Assembly (NCBI RefSeq): GCF_002894645.1
Contig: NZ_NCQY01000020.1
Location: 81,138-145,137 of the forward strand
DNA from: Salinibacter altiplanensis
GTDB lineage: Bacteria; Bacteroidota; Rhodothermia; Rhodothermales; Salinibacteraceae
Direction: 5' to 3'
DNA: 64,000 nt
Shown here: in pieces, positions 19,430-27,683 of the stretch
Layout of the letters: each line of letters starts with the position of its first letter
Numbering within the stretch: the stretch's first letter is position 1
Program-made: the position numbers and the translations under genes
Notes under the pieces: model-generated
Seen by the model: the letters and a program-made list of their open reading frames with translations, nothing else
The model's database searches: none
What the model was told of the DNA's origin: nothing

Positions 19430-19747
19430 ATGACCAACATTCGCTTCACGGGAAGCTTCGGGCACTTCAGCATCGTGTCGATCGGGCTTGTGCTACTGAG
19501 CATCGTCACCCTTGGACTTGCCCTCCCGTATCTCTCCTACTGGACGACGCGGTATTTCTTTACAGAATTGGAGGTTGGGAACCGCCCCATCGAGTTCACG
19601 GGGTCTTTCGGCGAATACTTTCTCGTCTCGCTCGGCCTAATTCTTTTGAGCATCGTGACCCTCGGTCTGGCGCTGCCGTACTATGGCTACTGGAACGTGA
19701 AGTACTTCGCATCCAATCTGCAAGTCCGGGGCGAGTTGGCGGCGTAG
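19430..19747 (+). CDS. Small membrane protein with internal duplication
   Basis: A 105-residue protein from ATG 19430 made of two tandem copies of one unit of about 47 residues. Each unit begins I(R/E)FTGSFG, continues into a hydrophobic span containing LLSIVTLGLALPY and ends with an aromatic YW..(R/K)YF stretch. The pattern FxG...(hydrophobic)...TLG(L/I)..PY.. recalls DUF898/YjgN-like membrane proteins, but the similarity is too short to be sure. The frame is open 21 codons upstream to another ATG (19367), but those residues do not match the repeat unit. Likely an inner-membrane protein of unknown role. Confidence 0.65.
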   Translation: MTNIRFTGSFGHFSIVSIGLVLLSIVTLGLALPYLSYWTTRYFFTELEVGNRPIEFTGSFGEYFLVSLGLILLSIVTLGLALPYYGYWNVKYFASNLQVRGELAA

Positions 19748-20191
19748 GGAGGCCTGAGCCGACCGTGCGCGCTGCTTTGCTGTTCAGTTCGCGGTGCCCA
19801 TTCCTGGAGGTTGCACGGGAACGGTGAACCGGGGCCCTCTGTCAGGGAACGGAACGCGCAGGATTTTGGCCCCCGGCCCGGTGTAGAAGACGACGTGGAA
19901 GACAGGCACGGCCCGGAACATCTGTCTCGGCTGAACGCGATCGCCACGTCGCTCACCCCCGCGGATCGCCTGGAACGCCGTCGTCAGGGCACGGCGACCT
20001 GCGGCGGGCAGCACCTCTGATCGCTGCGGTGGTCAGTGGCCAGGTCGGGGCGGGACGCTCTTCCCGACACATCTCGACAGGGGCACCCAGAGCGGACTGT
20101 GCAGCGCGACAGAGAGCCCGCCCGTGCCTCTCGCCGGCGGACTGCCCCGGCGCCCGCGCAGGGGAATGGGAGGCGGCCGACGAGAAGGGGG
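19748..20191. other. 444-base region with no convincing gene
   Basis: A minus-strand frame at 19784-20014 encodes 76 residues with an aromatic stretch (FRAVPVFHVVFYTGPG) but has no recognisable homology and Arg-rich ends; it could be the remnant of a gene. It lies downstream of rsfS on that gene's strand. No terminator of standard form was seen. Confidence 0.4.
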
Positions 20192-20659
20192 CTACGTCGC
20201 ATCCGAGGACTGTTGCAGAAGGGTCTGCAGAAGGGTGAGGTCCGAGGCGTCGCCGTCTTCCGGCACGATCTCCGAGTCGGCCTCTCCCCAGAGGCGGTCG
20301 ATGCGGTAGTGTTCTCGTTTCTCGGGGAGGAAGATGTGCGCGACCACATCCACGTAGTCGAGCACGACCCACTGAAGGTGATTCGTGCCTTCCTGCTTCC
20401 AGGGCTGCTCCCCGCATGTTTCTGCGACCTGATCCGTGATGCCCTTGGCAATGGCCTTTACCTGAAGGTCCGACTCGCCGGTGCCGAGGACGAAGAAGTC
20501 CGCCATGCTGCTTACCTCGCGCAGGTCGATCACACTGATGTCCACGGCTCGCTTGTCGGCCATGGCATTTACGACCTGCGCGGCAAGCACAGGACTGGGA
20601 TTGTCGGGGGTTCGGCGGACGGACGGGTCTGCGGAGGAGGACTGGTCGGGGGAGGCCAT
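20192..20659 (-). CDS. rsfS: Ribosome silencing factor RsfS
   Basis: Binds ribosomal protein uL14 and blocks subunit joining when nutrients are short. The 155-residue protein, from ATG 20659, has the family core VVNAMADKRAVDISVIDLRE, then MADFFVLGTGESDLQVKAIA and LQWVVLDYVDVVAHIFLPEKREHYRIDRLWG. About 30 Ser/Pro-rich residues precede the core and an acidic tail follows it. It is the last gene of a leftward group with the LytR_C protein (60 bases upstream) and the putative outer-membrane protein. Confidence 0.94.
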   Translation of the reverse strand: MASPDQSSSADPSVRRTPDNPSPVLAAQVVNAMADKRAVDISVIDLREVSSMADFFVLGTGESDLQVKAIAKGITDQVAETCGEQPWKQEGTNHLQWVVLDYVDVVAHIFLPEKREHYRIDRLWGEADSEIVPEDGDASDLTLLQTLLQQSSDAT

Positions 20660-20719
20660 ATGGATCAGGACATTGGTGCGGGGGATCGTGAGAGAAAACG
20701 AATACACGCCGAGTGCAGG

Positions 20720-21187
20720 CTAGCGGGTTTCCCGAAACGGGCGGAGCTCTGCATAATCGCGGCCGAGAATTACGGAGGCGTCGAGGTAGTACGCTGGTTT
20801 GATGTTCTGACGCACACGGGAGGGCGGAATCCCAAGGGCCTCCGCGACGTTCCGGGCGGCTTCAAGATTGCCAATCCGATCGATTACGACCGATTGGTCC
20901 TGGTCGAACGACGAGTGGTTGCCCATGTCGACCACGTCAAAGCCGCGGTCGCGGAGGTACTGCGTGGTCCGCTCGGCGAGGTGATCCACCCCGGCGCCGT
21001 TGCGCACCTCCACCTGAATAATCTGGCCCACGAGTTCCGACGTGTCGGAGGGGGGGCGCTCCGGGCGTGAGCCCGTGAAGACGGTCTGGCCCGCGAAGGC
21101 GTACAGCAGCACTGCCGCGCCCAGCCCAACCGCCATGAGCACAACGTTCAGCAGTCCGTTCGTGAAGCGGGAGGACCCTTGAGCCAT
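20720..21187 (-). CDS. Membrane-anchored LytR C-terminal domain protein
   Basis: A 155-residue protein with one N-terminal membrane span (LLNVVLMAVGLGAAVLLYAFAG, about 12-33) and a LytR_C domain (IIQVEVRNGAGVDHLAERTTQYLRDRGFDVVDMGN, then ARNVAEALGI and a C-terminal ASVILGRDYAELRPF). The catalytic LytR-CpsA-Psr domain is absent; only the C-terminal domain, often found alone next to rsfS in this phylum, is present. Its biochemical role is not established. It sits between the putative outer-membrane protein and rsfS on the same strand. Confidence 0.88.
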   Translation of the reverse strand: MAQGSSRFTNGLLNVVLMAVGLGAAVLLYAFAGQTVFTGSRPERPPSDTSELVGQIIQVEVRNGAGVDHLAERTTQYLRDRGFDVVDMGNHSSFDQDQSVVIDRIGNLEAARNVAEALGIPPSRVRQNIKPAYYLDASVILGRDYAELRPFRETR

Positions 21188-21274
21188 AGGTGCCGGAGCA
21201 ACCAGGCCGATTCGGCAGGGGGCCCGTGCACGGGCCGCTGCATCTACCGATCGGCACCGAGAGAAGAGGGCGGC

Positions 21275-21784
21275 TTAGTTCGGCAACAGGGGGGCAGTAG
21301 AGGCAAAAGCGCCTCGTCGGTGCCGATATCCATACGGGCTTGCGTACCGGCCGTGCGGACTCTGACGTACCTGGAAGTGAATCTTCATGTTGTCGGTCGG
21401 GGTGTAGGCCACCTCCGCGTTGCGGAGAAAGACCTTCGCCCTCTGGTCCCCAAAGGCGTTGCCGCTCGCGAGCGGATGGGACACCCCCACGTCCACCCGG
21501 GCGGCCAGGTCGGAATTGAACTGCCACATCATGGAGTTGGTGTACATGCCCGCCGAGGATGTATTGCCGCCAAACGAGGAGAACGACATCTGGTAGCTGT
21601 GGCTCATCCGAAACTCTTCGGCCCCGAACAGACTGCCGAGGGCATTGGTCGCGTCCGAGCCAGCGTCGTACAGCTGGGTCACAACCGAAGAGTTCTTTTG
21701 GGCCGTTTCACGAAGCTGAGCGTGCGCCGGGGCAGTGGCGCTCAGCACAAACACGAGACACAGGAGCGGCAAGATCGTTCGCAT
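21275..21784 (-). CDS. Secreted, probably outer-membrane-associated, hypothetical protein
   Basis: A 169-residue protein with a clear Sec signal (MRTILPLLCLVFVLSATAPAHA, cut before QLRET). The mature part has alternating short strands (RMSHSYQMSFSSFGG, SMMWQFNSDLAARVDVGVSHP, AEVAYTPTDNMKIHFQVRQS) like a small beta-barrel or barrel fragment. No family name can be given with confidence. It is first in the leftward group ahead of the LytR_C gene and divergent from tsaD across 189 bases. Confidence 0.75.
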   Translation of the reverse strand: MRTILPLLCLVFVLSATAPAHAQLRETAQKNSSVVTQLYDAGSDATNALGSLFGAEEFRMSHSYQMSFSSFGGNTSSAGMYTNSMMWQFNSDLAARVDVGVSHPLASGNAFGDQRAKVFLRNAEVAYTPTDNMKIHFQVRQSPHGRYASPYGYRHRRGAFASTAPLLPN

Positions 21785-21973
21785 AGAACCCTCGTTTGTC
21801 GGTGTGAAGGCGTTGCGGAGTGCGGATCGCCGGGACTTGTGTGTACTACTTTGGAGCCATCGGTTTGTTCGCGCTTCATCCCGGGGTGGGATCCAGGCCC
21901 GAGGCGGTTCGTGCGAAAGGCGCAATCGCACGCCGGGGCCAGTCCGGCATTGCGCAAATGAAACGACGGTCCC

Positions 21974-22978
21974 ATGCTTGTGCTTGGCATTGAGTCCTCG
22001 TGTGACGATACGGCCGCGGCCGTTTGGGAGGACGGGACGGTGCGGGCGAACGTGGTGTCTTCGCAGGCGGATCTTCACGAAGAGTACGGCGGTGTGGTGC
22101 CGGAGCTGGCCTCCCGGAACCACCAACGGCTCATCGTGCCTGTCGTGCAGCGGGCCCTCACGAAGGCCGAGGTCGACGTGGAGGGGCTCGACGCCGTTGC
22201 GGTGACCTACGGGCCGGGACTCCCCGGCTCTCTTCTCGTGGGACTCAGCTTTGCGAAGGCGTTTGCACGAGGGCTCGACGTCCCGTTGATCGGGGTGAAC
22301 CACCTGGAGGGGCACGTCTGCTCAGTCGACCTGGAGGGGCCTCGTCCGGGCCGCCCGTTTTTGTGTCTCGTCGTGTCTGGGGGGCACACCGAGCTCGTAC
22401 GCGTCGACGAAAACGCTCAGCACGAGGTGCTTGGGCGCACCCGCGACGATGCGGCCGGGGAGGCGTTTGACAAGGTAGCCCAGCTGTTCGGGCTCGGGTA
22501 TCCTGGGGGGCCCGACATCGACCGCCACGCGGAAACTGGAGATCCGGCCTTTCACGACTTCCCCCGGAGCCGGCTCGATGGCTTCGACTTTTCGTTCAGC
22601 GGCCTGAAGACCTCGGTTCTCTACTACCTTCGCGACCGGTCTGCCGCGGAGCGCAAGCGCCTGCTCGCCGATCACCTCGACGACCTGTGCGCCGCGGTGC
22701 AGGCCGCGGTGGTGGACGTGCTCGTCGATGCCATGCGACGGGCCGTCGAGGAGACCGGGGGCGAGCACGTGGCCGTCGTGGGAGGGGTGGCGGCCAATTC
22801 CTCGCTCCGGCGGCGAATGGGCGCCCTCGGGCGCGAGGCAGGCGTGGACGTATCGGTGCCCGCCCTGACGTACTGCATGGACAATGCCGCCATGATCGCT
22901 CAGGCGGGGGCGCGGCGTCTTGCGGCCGGCCACACGAGCCCAGCGGCGCTGGACGTGCACCCGAATCTTCAGTTGTGA
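21974..22978 (+). CDS. tsaD: tRNA N6-threonylcarbamoyladenosine transferase TsaD
   Basis: Catalytic subunit of the t6A37 tRNA modification complex; it transfers threonylcarbamoyl from the TsaC product onto A37 of ANN-decoding tRNAs. The 334-residue protein has the ASKHA N-terminus MLVLGIESSCDDTAAAVWED, the iron-binding NHLEGH (H110, H114), the signature VVSGGHTELVRV, GEAFDKVAQLFGLGYPGGP, and the late GGVAANSSLRRRM and YCMDNAAMIAQAG. Length and order are standard. TsaB and TsaE are not in the window. Confidence 0.97.
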   Translation: MLVLGIESSCDDTAAAVWEDGTVRANVVSSQADLHEEYGGVVPELASRNHQRLIVPVVQRALTKAEVDVEGLDAVAVTYGPGLPGSLLVGLSFAKAFARGLDVPLIGVNHLEGHVCSVDLEGPRPGRPFLCLVVSGGHTELVRVDENAQHEVLGRTRDDAAGEAFDKVAQLFGLGYPGGPDIDRHAETGDPAFHDFPRSRLDGFDFSFSGLKTSVLYYLRDRSAAERKRLLADHLDDLCAAVQAAVVDVLVDAMRRAVEETGGEHVAVVGGVAANSSLRRRMGALGREAGVDVSVPALTYCMDNAAMIAQAGARRLAAGHTSPAALDVHPNLQL

Positions 22979-23094
22979 CGCGAGGGCAATCCGTCGGGCC
23001 CCGAAACGAGGCGACGGAACGAAAAGTATTCCCCCACGCCCTCTGCCGGGGCCGGTGCCCCTTCGCCTGATCTGTCGTTCGCCCTGCCCCCTTC

Positions 23095-24120
23095 ATGCAC
23101 GCCCGCAGTCGCTTCGGACTCGTCGCTGTCGTCTTGTTCGTCGGGGGACTCGCCATCGGGGGAGGCGGCACGCTGATCTTTGGGCCCAACACGGGCGGGT
23201 ACGACACACCCCGGAGCGTGTACATCGCACAGGAAGCCACGCTCGACGCCACGATCGATTCGCTGACGCAGGCCGATGTGCTCGTCGTGCCCGCCGCGTT
23301 CCGGCTTGTGGCGTGGGCGACCGGGTGGGGGCAGCAGATCAAACCGGGCCACTATCGCGTCGCGCCCGGGCGGTCCAACTACCACCTCCTCGACAAGCTG
23401 CGGCGCGGGCTACAAGACCCGGTGCGGCTCACGGTTCCCCCCGGTGTGCAGCGCGAGCGGCTTGCGTCGGTACTGGGGCGGCGGCTGGAACGAGAGCCCA
23501 CTGCGTTCCGCACGGCCCTTCGCGATACGAGCCTTGCCGGGGACCTGGGCAGCACCCCCGGGCGGCTCTTCGGCTACATGCTCCCCGAGACGTATGACCT
23601 CTACTGGCAGACGCCCCCCAAGACCGTCGTTCGGCGCATCAAACGAGGGTTCGACCGCTTCTACGAGCGGGAGCTTGCCGCCGGGGCCGACAGCCTCGGG
23701 CTCACGAAGCGGGCGGTCGTCACGCTCGCGTCGATTGTGGAGTGGGAGGCCCTCCGCGACGCCGAGAAGCCGGCGATCGCAGGGGTGTACTTGAACCGGC
23801 TCGACCGCGGGTGGCCCCTCCAGGCCGACCCGACCATTCAGTACGTCCTGCTCGACACGAACGGGGAGCGCGTGGGCCGGGTGCTCCACGAGCATCTTGA
23901 GATTGACCACCCGTACAATACCTACCAGCATCAAGGCCTGCCGCCCGGCCCCATCACCAATCCGTCGCCCTCCAGCCTTCGGGCCGTGGCCGCCCCTGAG
24001 CGGCACGGATACCTCTACTTCGCAGCCGACGGGACGGGGGGGCATACCTTCAGCCGCACACTCCGGGAGCACAACCGGGCGGCAGAGAAGTACCAGCGCA
24101 TGCTCGACGAGCGTCGGTAG
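23095..24120 (+). CDS. mltG: Endolytic murein transglycosylase MltG
   Basis: Cleaves nascent peptidoglycan glycan strands at the inner membrane and so sets strand length. The 341-residue protein has an N-terminal signal anchor (GLVAVVLFVGGLAIGGGGTL, about 8-27), a LysM-like subdomain, then the YceG core: GRLFGYMLPETYDLY, the catalytic-Glu motif ASIVEWEA (E216), AGVYLNRLDRGWPLQADPTIQY, and YNTYQHQGLPPGPITNPS. The usual ASIVEKE reads ASIVEWE here, a small variation. It follows tsaD by 116 bases on the same strand. Confidence 0.95.
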   Translation: MHARSRFGLVAVVLFVGGLAIGGGGTLIFGPNTGGYDTPRSVYIAQEATLDATIDSLTQADVLVVPAAFRLVAWATGWGQQIKPGHYRVAPGRSNYHLLDKLRRGLQDPVRLTVPPGVQRERLASVLGRRLEREPTAFRTALRDTSLAGDLGSTPGRLFGYMLPETYDLYWQTPPKTVVRRIKRGFDRFYERELAAGADSLGLTKRAVVTLASIVEWEALRDAEKPAIAGVYLNRLDRGWPLQADPTIQYVLLDTNGERVGRVLHEHLEIDHPYNTYQHQGLPPGPITNPSPSSLRAVAAPERHGYLYFAADGTGGHTFSRTLREHNRAAEKYQRMLDERR

Positions 24121-24157
24121 CCTCAGAACGTGGATGCGAGGCGTCCCGGATAAGGAG

Positions 24158-25768
24158 TCAAAAGGAATAGCGCAGGCCAACCCGAATCTGGTTCCGGACG
24201 ATGTCTTCATCCACGACCGGGATGTCAATCGCTGCGGACTCACCGGGGGGCGTGACGCTTGAGTAGGGGGCAAACTGGTCTTCCGAGCGCTCCTGCATCC
24301 AGGCGGCGTTCACGGACAGATGCTCGCTTAGCGGCAGTCCGGCGCCCGCGGATAGAAAGAGGCGCGAACGGTCGGTTTCCTCCCCGTCAGCGAGGGTGAA
24401 ATCAAAACCGCGGGCGCCCGGCCGGTATGCGATTCCCCCCCGCAGGGAAAAGCCGTTTTCCGAACGATATTCGACGCCGCCCCGCCAGTTGACCACGTAG
24501 TCGTATTCTTCGAGATTCTCATTTGCCACGTCGAACGCCGTGGCGTCCGCATCGAGGCTCGTCTGTGACCAGTCGACGAACTCGACGTCGGCCGAAATGA
24601 GGAATGGAGCGCGCGTATAGCTCACGCCGGTGCTGAGACGCCACGGGGTCTGCAGGCGGTAGTCAAACGCCCCACGGGCAGCGTCCTCCCCGGAATCGTC
24701 GCCGTAGGTCAGTGTCCCGTTTCCAAACTCCGTGCGGATGAACGCGTCTGTAAACGTCTCGTCGATGGAATACCAGGTGGGCGTCTCTACCGTAAAGCCG
24801 ACCCGAAGGTGCTCGACCGTGTTGGCCGAGAGGCCCAGGCGAAGGTTGAATCCGGTGAGGTCGGAGGTGAATCGCTCTCGGAAGAGCATGCTCTGGAAGT
24901 CTTCCAGCAGCCCGTCGCCCGCAACGACCGAGTACGCATCCTCCCCGTCGAGGTCTATTTCCGTCAGCTCGTTTTCGAACGCATACGTGCCGTATGAGAG
25001 GCTGGCACTTCCCCCAACCATCACGTTCGGGGCCACTTCGAGGGCACCGGCGAAGCTCAGTTCGTTCATGGAGCCGCCCCGCGTTACCGTGCCGTCCTGT
25101 CGAATGCTGCGGCCCGGCGCAACAGCCTGGAGAAATGGGTACTGGTCGTCCTGAAATCGAGAGTCGAAAAACTCGGTGGCGCCTGCCTGAAAGGCGACGA
25201 ACGGGACGATGGGAATGACGTCGATGGTGGTGGTGCCGTCTTCCTCCGAAATCTCGAATTCGTCTCCGGACGGCAAAAACGTATCCGTAATCGAGCTGAC
25301 AGAGTTTTCTCCGGTGTAGGTCAGCTCTCGGTCGAACGCAGACGTCCGGTTGAAGCCGAGTGCGAAGACGAGCGATCCCTGTTCTGTGTCGACGTTGTAC
25401 ACGCCTGTCAGGTGGCCGAGCCGCGCGGTCACATCGTCCCCTGTCTCTTGGGAGGCCGGTCCGTCGGAAAAGATCTGGTAGGTGGATTCATCTCGACTGA
25501 GCAGTCCGCTGAGGCTCCCACTGACCTCCGACGCCTGGTAGTACCCGAGGCCGGCCGGGTTGGTGTACAGGGCACTCGGGTCGGCCCATCCGCCCACCCC
25601 GCCGGCGCCGCTCATGCCGCTTGCTCGGGGGCCCACCGCCGAGAATCGGGTGGAAAAGCGGTACACATCGTCCGCTGTTTGCCCGGCGGCGATGGACGGA
25701 AGAAAAGCGATGACGAGGCCAACCAGAAGAAGTGATCGGGACCGGGGGCAAACGGGCCGTACACGCAT
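24158..25768 (-). CDS. OmpP1/FadL/TodX family outer-membrane protein
   Basis: A 536-residue barrel of the FadL family, which takes up hydrophobic compounds across the outer membrane. A signal peptide (SLLLVGLVIAFLPSIAAGQT) precedes the typical N-terminal hatch region TRFSAVGPRASGMSGAGGVGGWADPSALYTNPAGLGYY, the hallmark of Bacteroidota members. Long beta-strand stretches follow, ending in the aromatic terminus IRVGLRYSF expected for outer-membrane insertion. Extracellular loops are acidic. Convergent with mltG, stop codons 37 bases apart. The substrate is unknown. Confidence 0.93.
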   Translation of the reverse strand: MRVRPVCPRSRSLLLVGLVIAFLPSIAAGQTADDVYRFSTRFSAVGPRASGMSGAGGVGGWADPSALYTNPAGLGYYQASEVSGSLSGLLSRDESTYQIFSDGPASQETGDDVTARLGHLTGVYNVDTEQGSLVFALGFNRTSAFDRELTYTGENSVSSITDTFLPSGDEFEISEEDGTTTIDVIPIVPFVAFQAGATEFFDSRFQDDQYPFLQAVAPGRSIRQDGTVTRGGSMNELSFAGALEVAPNVMVGGSASLSYGTYAFENELTEIDLDGEDAYSVVAGDGLLEDFQSMLFRERFTSDLTGFNLRLGLSANTVEHLRVGFTVETPTWYSIDETFTDAFIRTEFGNGTLTYGDDSGEDAARGAFDYRLQTPWRLSTGVSYTRAPFLISADVEFVDWSQTSLDADATAFDVANENLEEYDYVVNWRGGVEYRSENGFSLRGGIAYRPGARGFDFTLADGEETDRSRLFLSAGAGLPLSEHLSVNAAWMQERSEDQFAPYSSVTPPGESAAIDIPVVDEDIVRNQIRVGLRYSF

Positions 25769-25845
25769 AGGATGGGTGTTGTCGGACGGAGTGGAGAGGC
25801 GTGATGCAGGGCGAGAAGTGGACTCCCCTTCAGGGGCGAGGCAGA

Positions 25846-27261
25846 CTACGAATCGTCCTCGTCGTTCCGGCTGCTGCGATCCGACCCTTCACGATTCGAT
25901 CCTCCGCGGTCCGACCGAGAAGACCGTGTGCCCCGGGAGGCCGAAGAGGAGCGATCCGAGCGCGACGACTCGGCCCGAGAGGATGACCGCGACGACCGAG
26001 AGGTTGATTGTGAGCGGGAGCGGTTCGGGGAGCGAGAGCGCTCAAACGAGAAGGGATCGGTTCGATCAGAGAAGCGCACGGTCTCGGACTGGGAGTGTCT
26101 CCAGTTCAGGGTGCGGCGGGACGCTCGCTGCTTCCGCCGGAGGCGTTTTCGCTGTTGCTCGTAGCGGCCGGTGTCGAGGCGATTCGGGGTGTAGCGATTC
26201 AGAAGAAGCCGGTCTCCCGTTTCCCTGGAGCGGGACCGGTCGCCGCGGCTCGACCGAGAGCGCTCGTTCCCCGACCGTTCGCCCGACCGTGCCCTCCGAC
26301 CGTCCGAGCCCGAAGACCGTCGTGCCTGCCGGCTTGCGTCCCGGCCCGTAGAACGATCGGACCGCTGGGCTTCCGTGTCGTCGGCCCGGCGGCTCCGTCG
26401 AGGGGTGCGCGAACGCGACCGGTTCTGCGAGGAGCGCCTTCGAGCCGTGCGGTCGCGGTCCACGGCACGGCGCCCAATGCGTCCACGCGACGATCGAGGC
26501 CGGTTGCTGCGTTCCAGGCGAGCGCGCCGGGTCCGCTCGGCACGTGATGACCGTGAGCGGCGTGCCTCCTCGCCCCGGTCGGCCGAGCGGCGACCGATGC
26601 GGCCGTCTGACTCATCACGGCGGGTGGCCACCGCGCGTCTGTCGTTCCGTGACCGTGCATCACGCCGGTCGGCGCCCGAGACGCCCCGTCCGACCGTCCC
26701 TCCCCGTGGGCGGTAGTCTCGTTTCCCTGTCACATCTTCCGACGTGCCCACATAATACGGACTGCCGTAGCCCAGCCCGTAGGCGGGGCCGACGGAGGAG
26801 ACGGTGCCGTATCGGTATCCGTAAAAGGGGCGCCCGAACGGGTCGAGGTAGAAGGATCGATAGTACCGGGGCCGTACGGAAACGTACGGCGTTCCGAAGC
26901 GGAAAGAGAACGAAAACTGCGAGCCGTACGGGCGGTGGTAGAATGGCTCGTGGAAGAAGGGGTCGTAGTGCGACCAGCTATGCGTCACACCCCGGTCGTA
27001 GAAGTGGTAGTTGTACTCACGCGTCGTGGTCTCGTGCGTCTCGCCCCGCCGACGGGCCTCCCGGCGATACTCGCGCCGGTACTCATCGGCGTATTGCTGC
27101 GCACTCGCCGGTTTCTGCTCGGCGCGGGCGTGCTGGTTCGACGTGTCCGCCGTCTCCAGCTGCGTGTAGCAGCCCGTGAGGCCGAGGGCCGACACGGCGA
27201 GAACGAGCAGCAGTCCTGCGGAGCGCGATGAGGAGCGGGGAAACCAGTCGGCGTGAATCAT
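25846..27261 (-). CDS. Arg/Ser-rich (SR-like) lipoprotein
   Basis: A 471-residue predicted lipoprotein. Start ATG 27261 gives a signal peptide with lipobox LGLTGC (C31). Residues about 60-80 are Arg/Glu-rich, about 80-175 are Tyr/Phe/Gly-rich (YHFYDRGVTHSWSHYDPFF, RPYGSQFSFSFRFGTPY), and from about 180 to the end the protein is a low-complexity Arg/Ser/Asp region with many RSRS, SSRS and RRS units. This makes it extremely basic, unlike the acidic proteins around it. The complementary strand is also open, but the lipobox and aromatic segment make this strand the coding one. I know no bacterial family with this exact layout. An anionic surface-binding or matrix role is speculation. Confidence 0.72.
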   Translation of the reverse strand: MIHADWFPRSSSRSAGLLLVLAVSALGLTGCYTQLETADTSNQHARAEQKPASAQQYADEYRREYRREARRRGETHETTTREYNYHFYDRGVTHSWSHYDPFFHEPFYHRPYGSQFSFSFRFGTPYVSVRPRYYRSFYLDPFGRPFYGYRYGTVSSVGPAYGLGYGSPYYVGTSEDVTGKRDYRPRGGTVGRGVSGADRRDARSRNDRRAVATRRDESDGRIGRRSADRGEEARRSRSSRAERTRRARLERSNRPRSSRGRIGRRAVDRDRTARRRSSQNRSRSRTPRRSRRADDTEAQRSDRSTGRDASRQARRSSGSDGRRARSGERSGNERSRSSRGDRSRSRETGDRLLLNRYTPNRLDTGRYEQQRKRLRRKQRASRRTLNWRHSQSETVRFSDRTDPFSFERSRSPNRSRSQSTSRSSRSSSRAESSRSDRSSSASRGTRSSRSDRGGSNREGSDRSSRNDEDDS

Positions 27262-27683
27262 AACGGGACACCTCCAGCCGCGGACAGTTGTTAGAATGTC
27301 GTGGAAGATCAGTACACCGTAGAAGGCCAAAGGTTGCACGGGACGTGCGCTCCAATCGGCCTGGCAACCCCATCGGGGCACTACTCAGGGCCTTCGTTGT
27401 CTATGGCCGCCGAAAGAAACCCGGAAGTAACGAACGAAGCGGAAGCAGTCCCAACACCGAGAACGGGGGCTTTTCGGACGGCGCGTGCGGAGGGTCTCAT
27501 CGGGACGAGATGCGATCGCCGTGAACACCACCCTGGGTCGTTGATATCTGCGACGTGAGACGCCTATATTTCTTTGTACGGCGCCAACACCCGAAACGGC
27601 AACCCCGACGAAAAGAGACGCTGTTGTTGCCGTGGGTGCCCGTCCCTTGCTTGCTTTCCATCGGTCCCCAACGCCCCGACGAC
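27262..27683. other. 422-base intergenic region between divergent lipoprotein gene and proS
   Basis: Holds the promoters of both divergent genes; the proS promoter candidate is listed separately. Several open frames cross it but none has sensible composition. Confidence 0.5.
27541..27572 (+). promoter_or_regulatory. Putative proS promoter
   Basis: TTG at 27541-27543, 21 bases, then TATATTTC at 27565-27572, one mismatch from the Bacteroidota TAnnTTTG element. It lies about 110 bases before the proS start. Confidence 0.4.

Noticed and set aside
22322-22960. Minus-strand frame opposite tsaD
   Set aside because: Complement of TsaD, with no independent evidence.
25560-26547. Plus-strand frames opposite the SR-like lipoprotein
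   Set aside because: No signal, no family and Arg/Pro composition; the minus strand has a lipobox and an ordered aromatic region.
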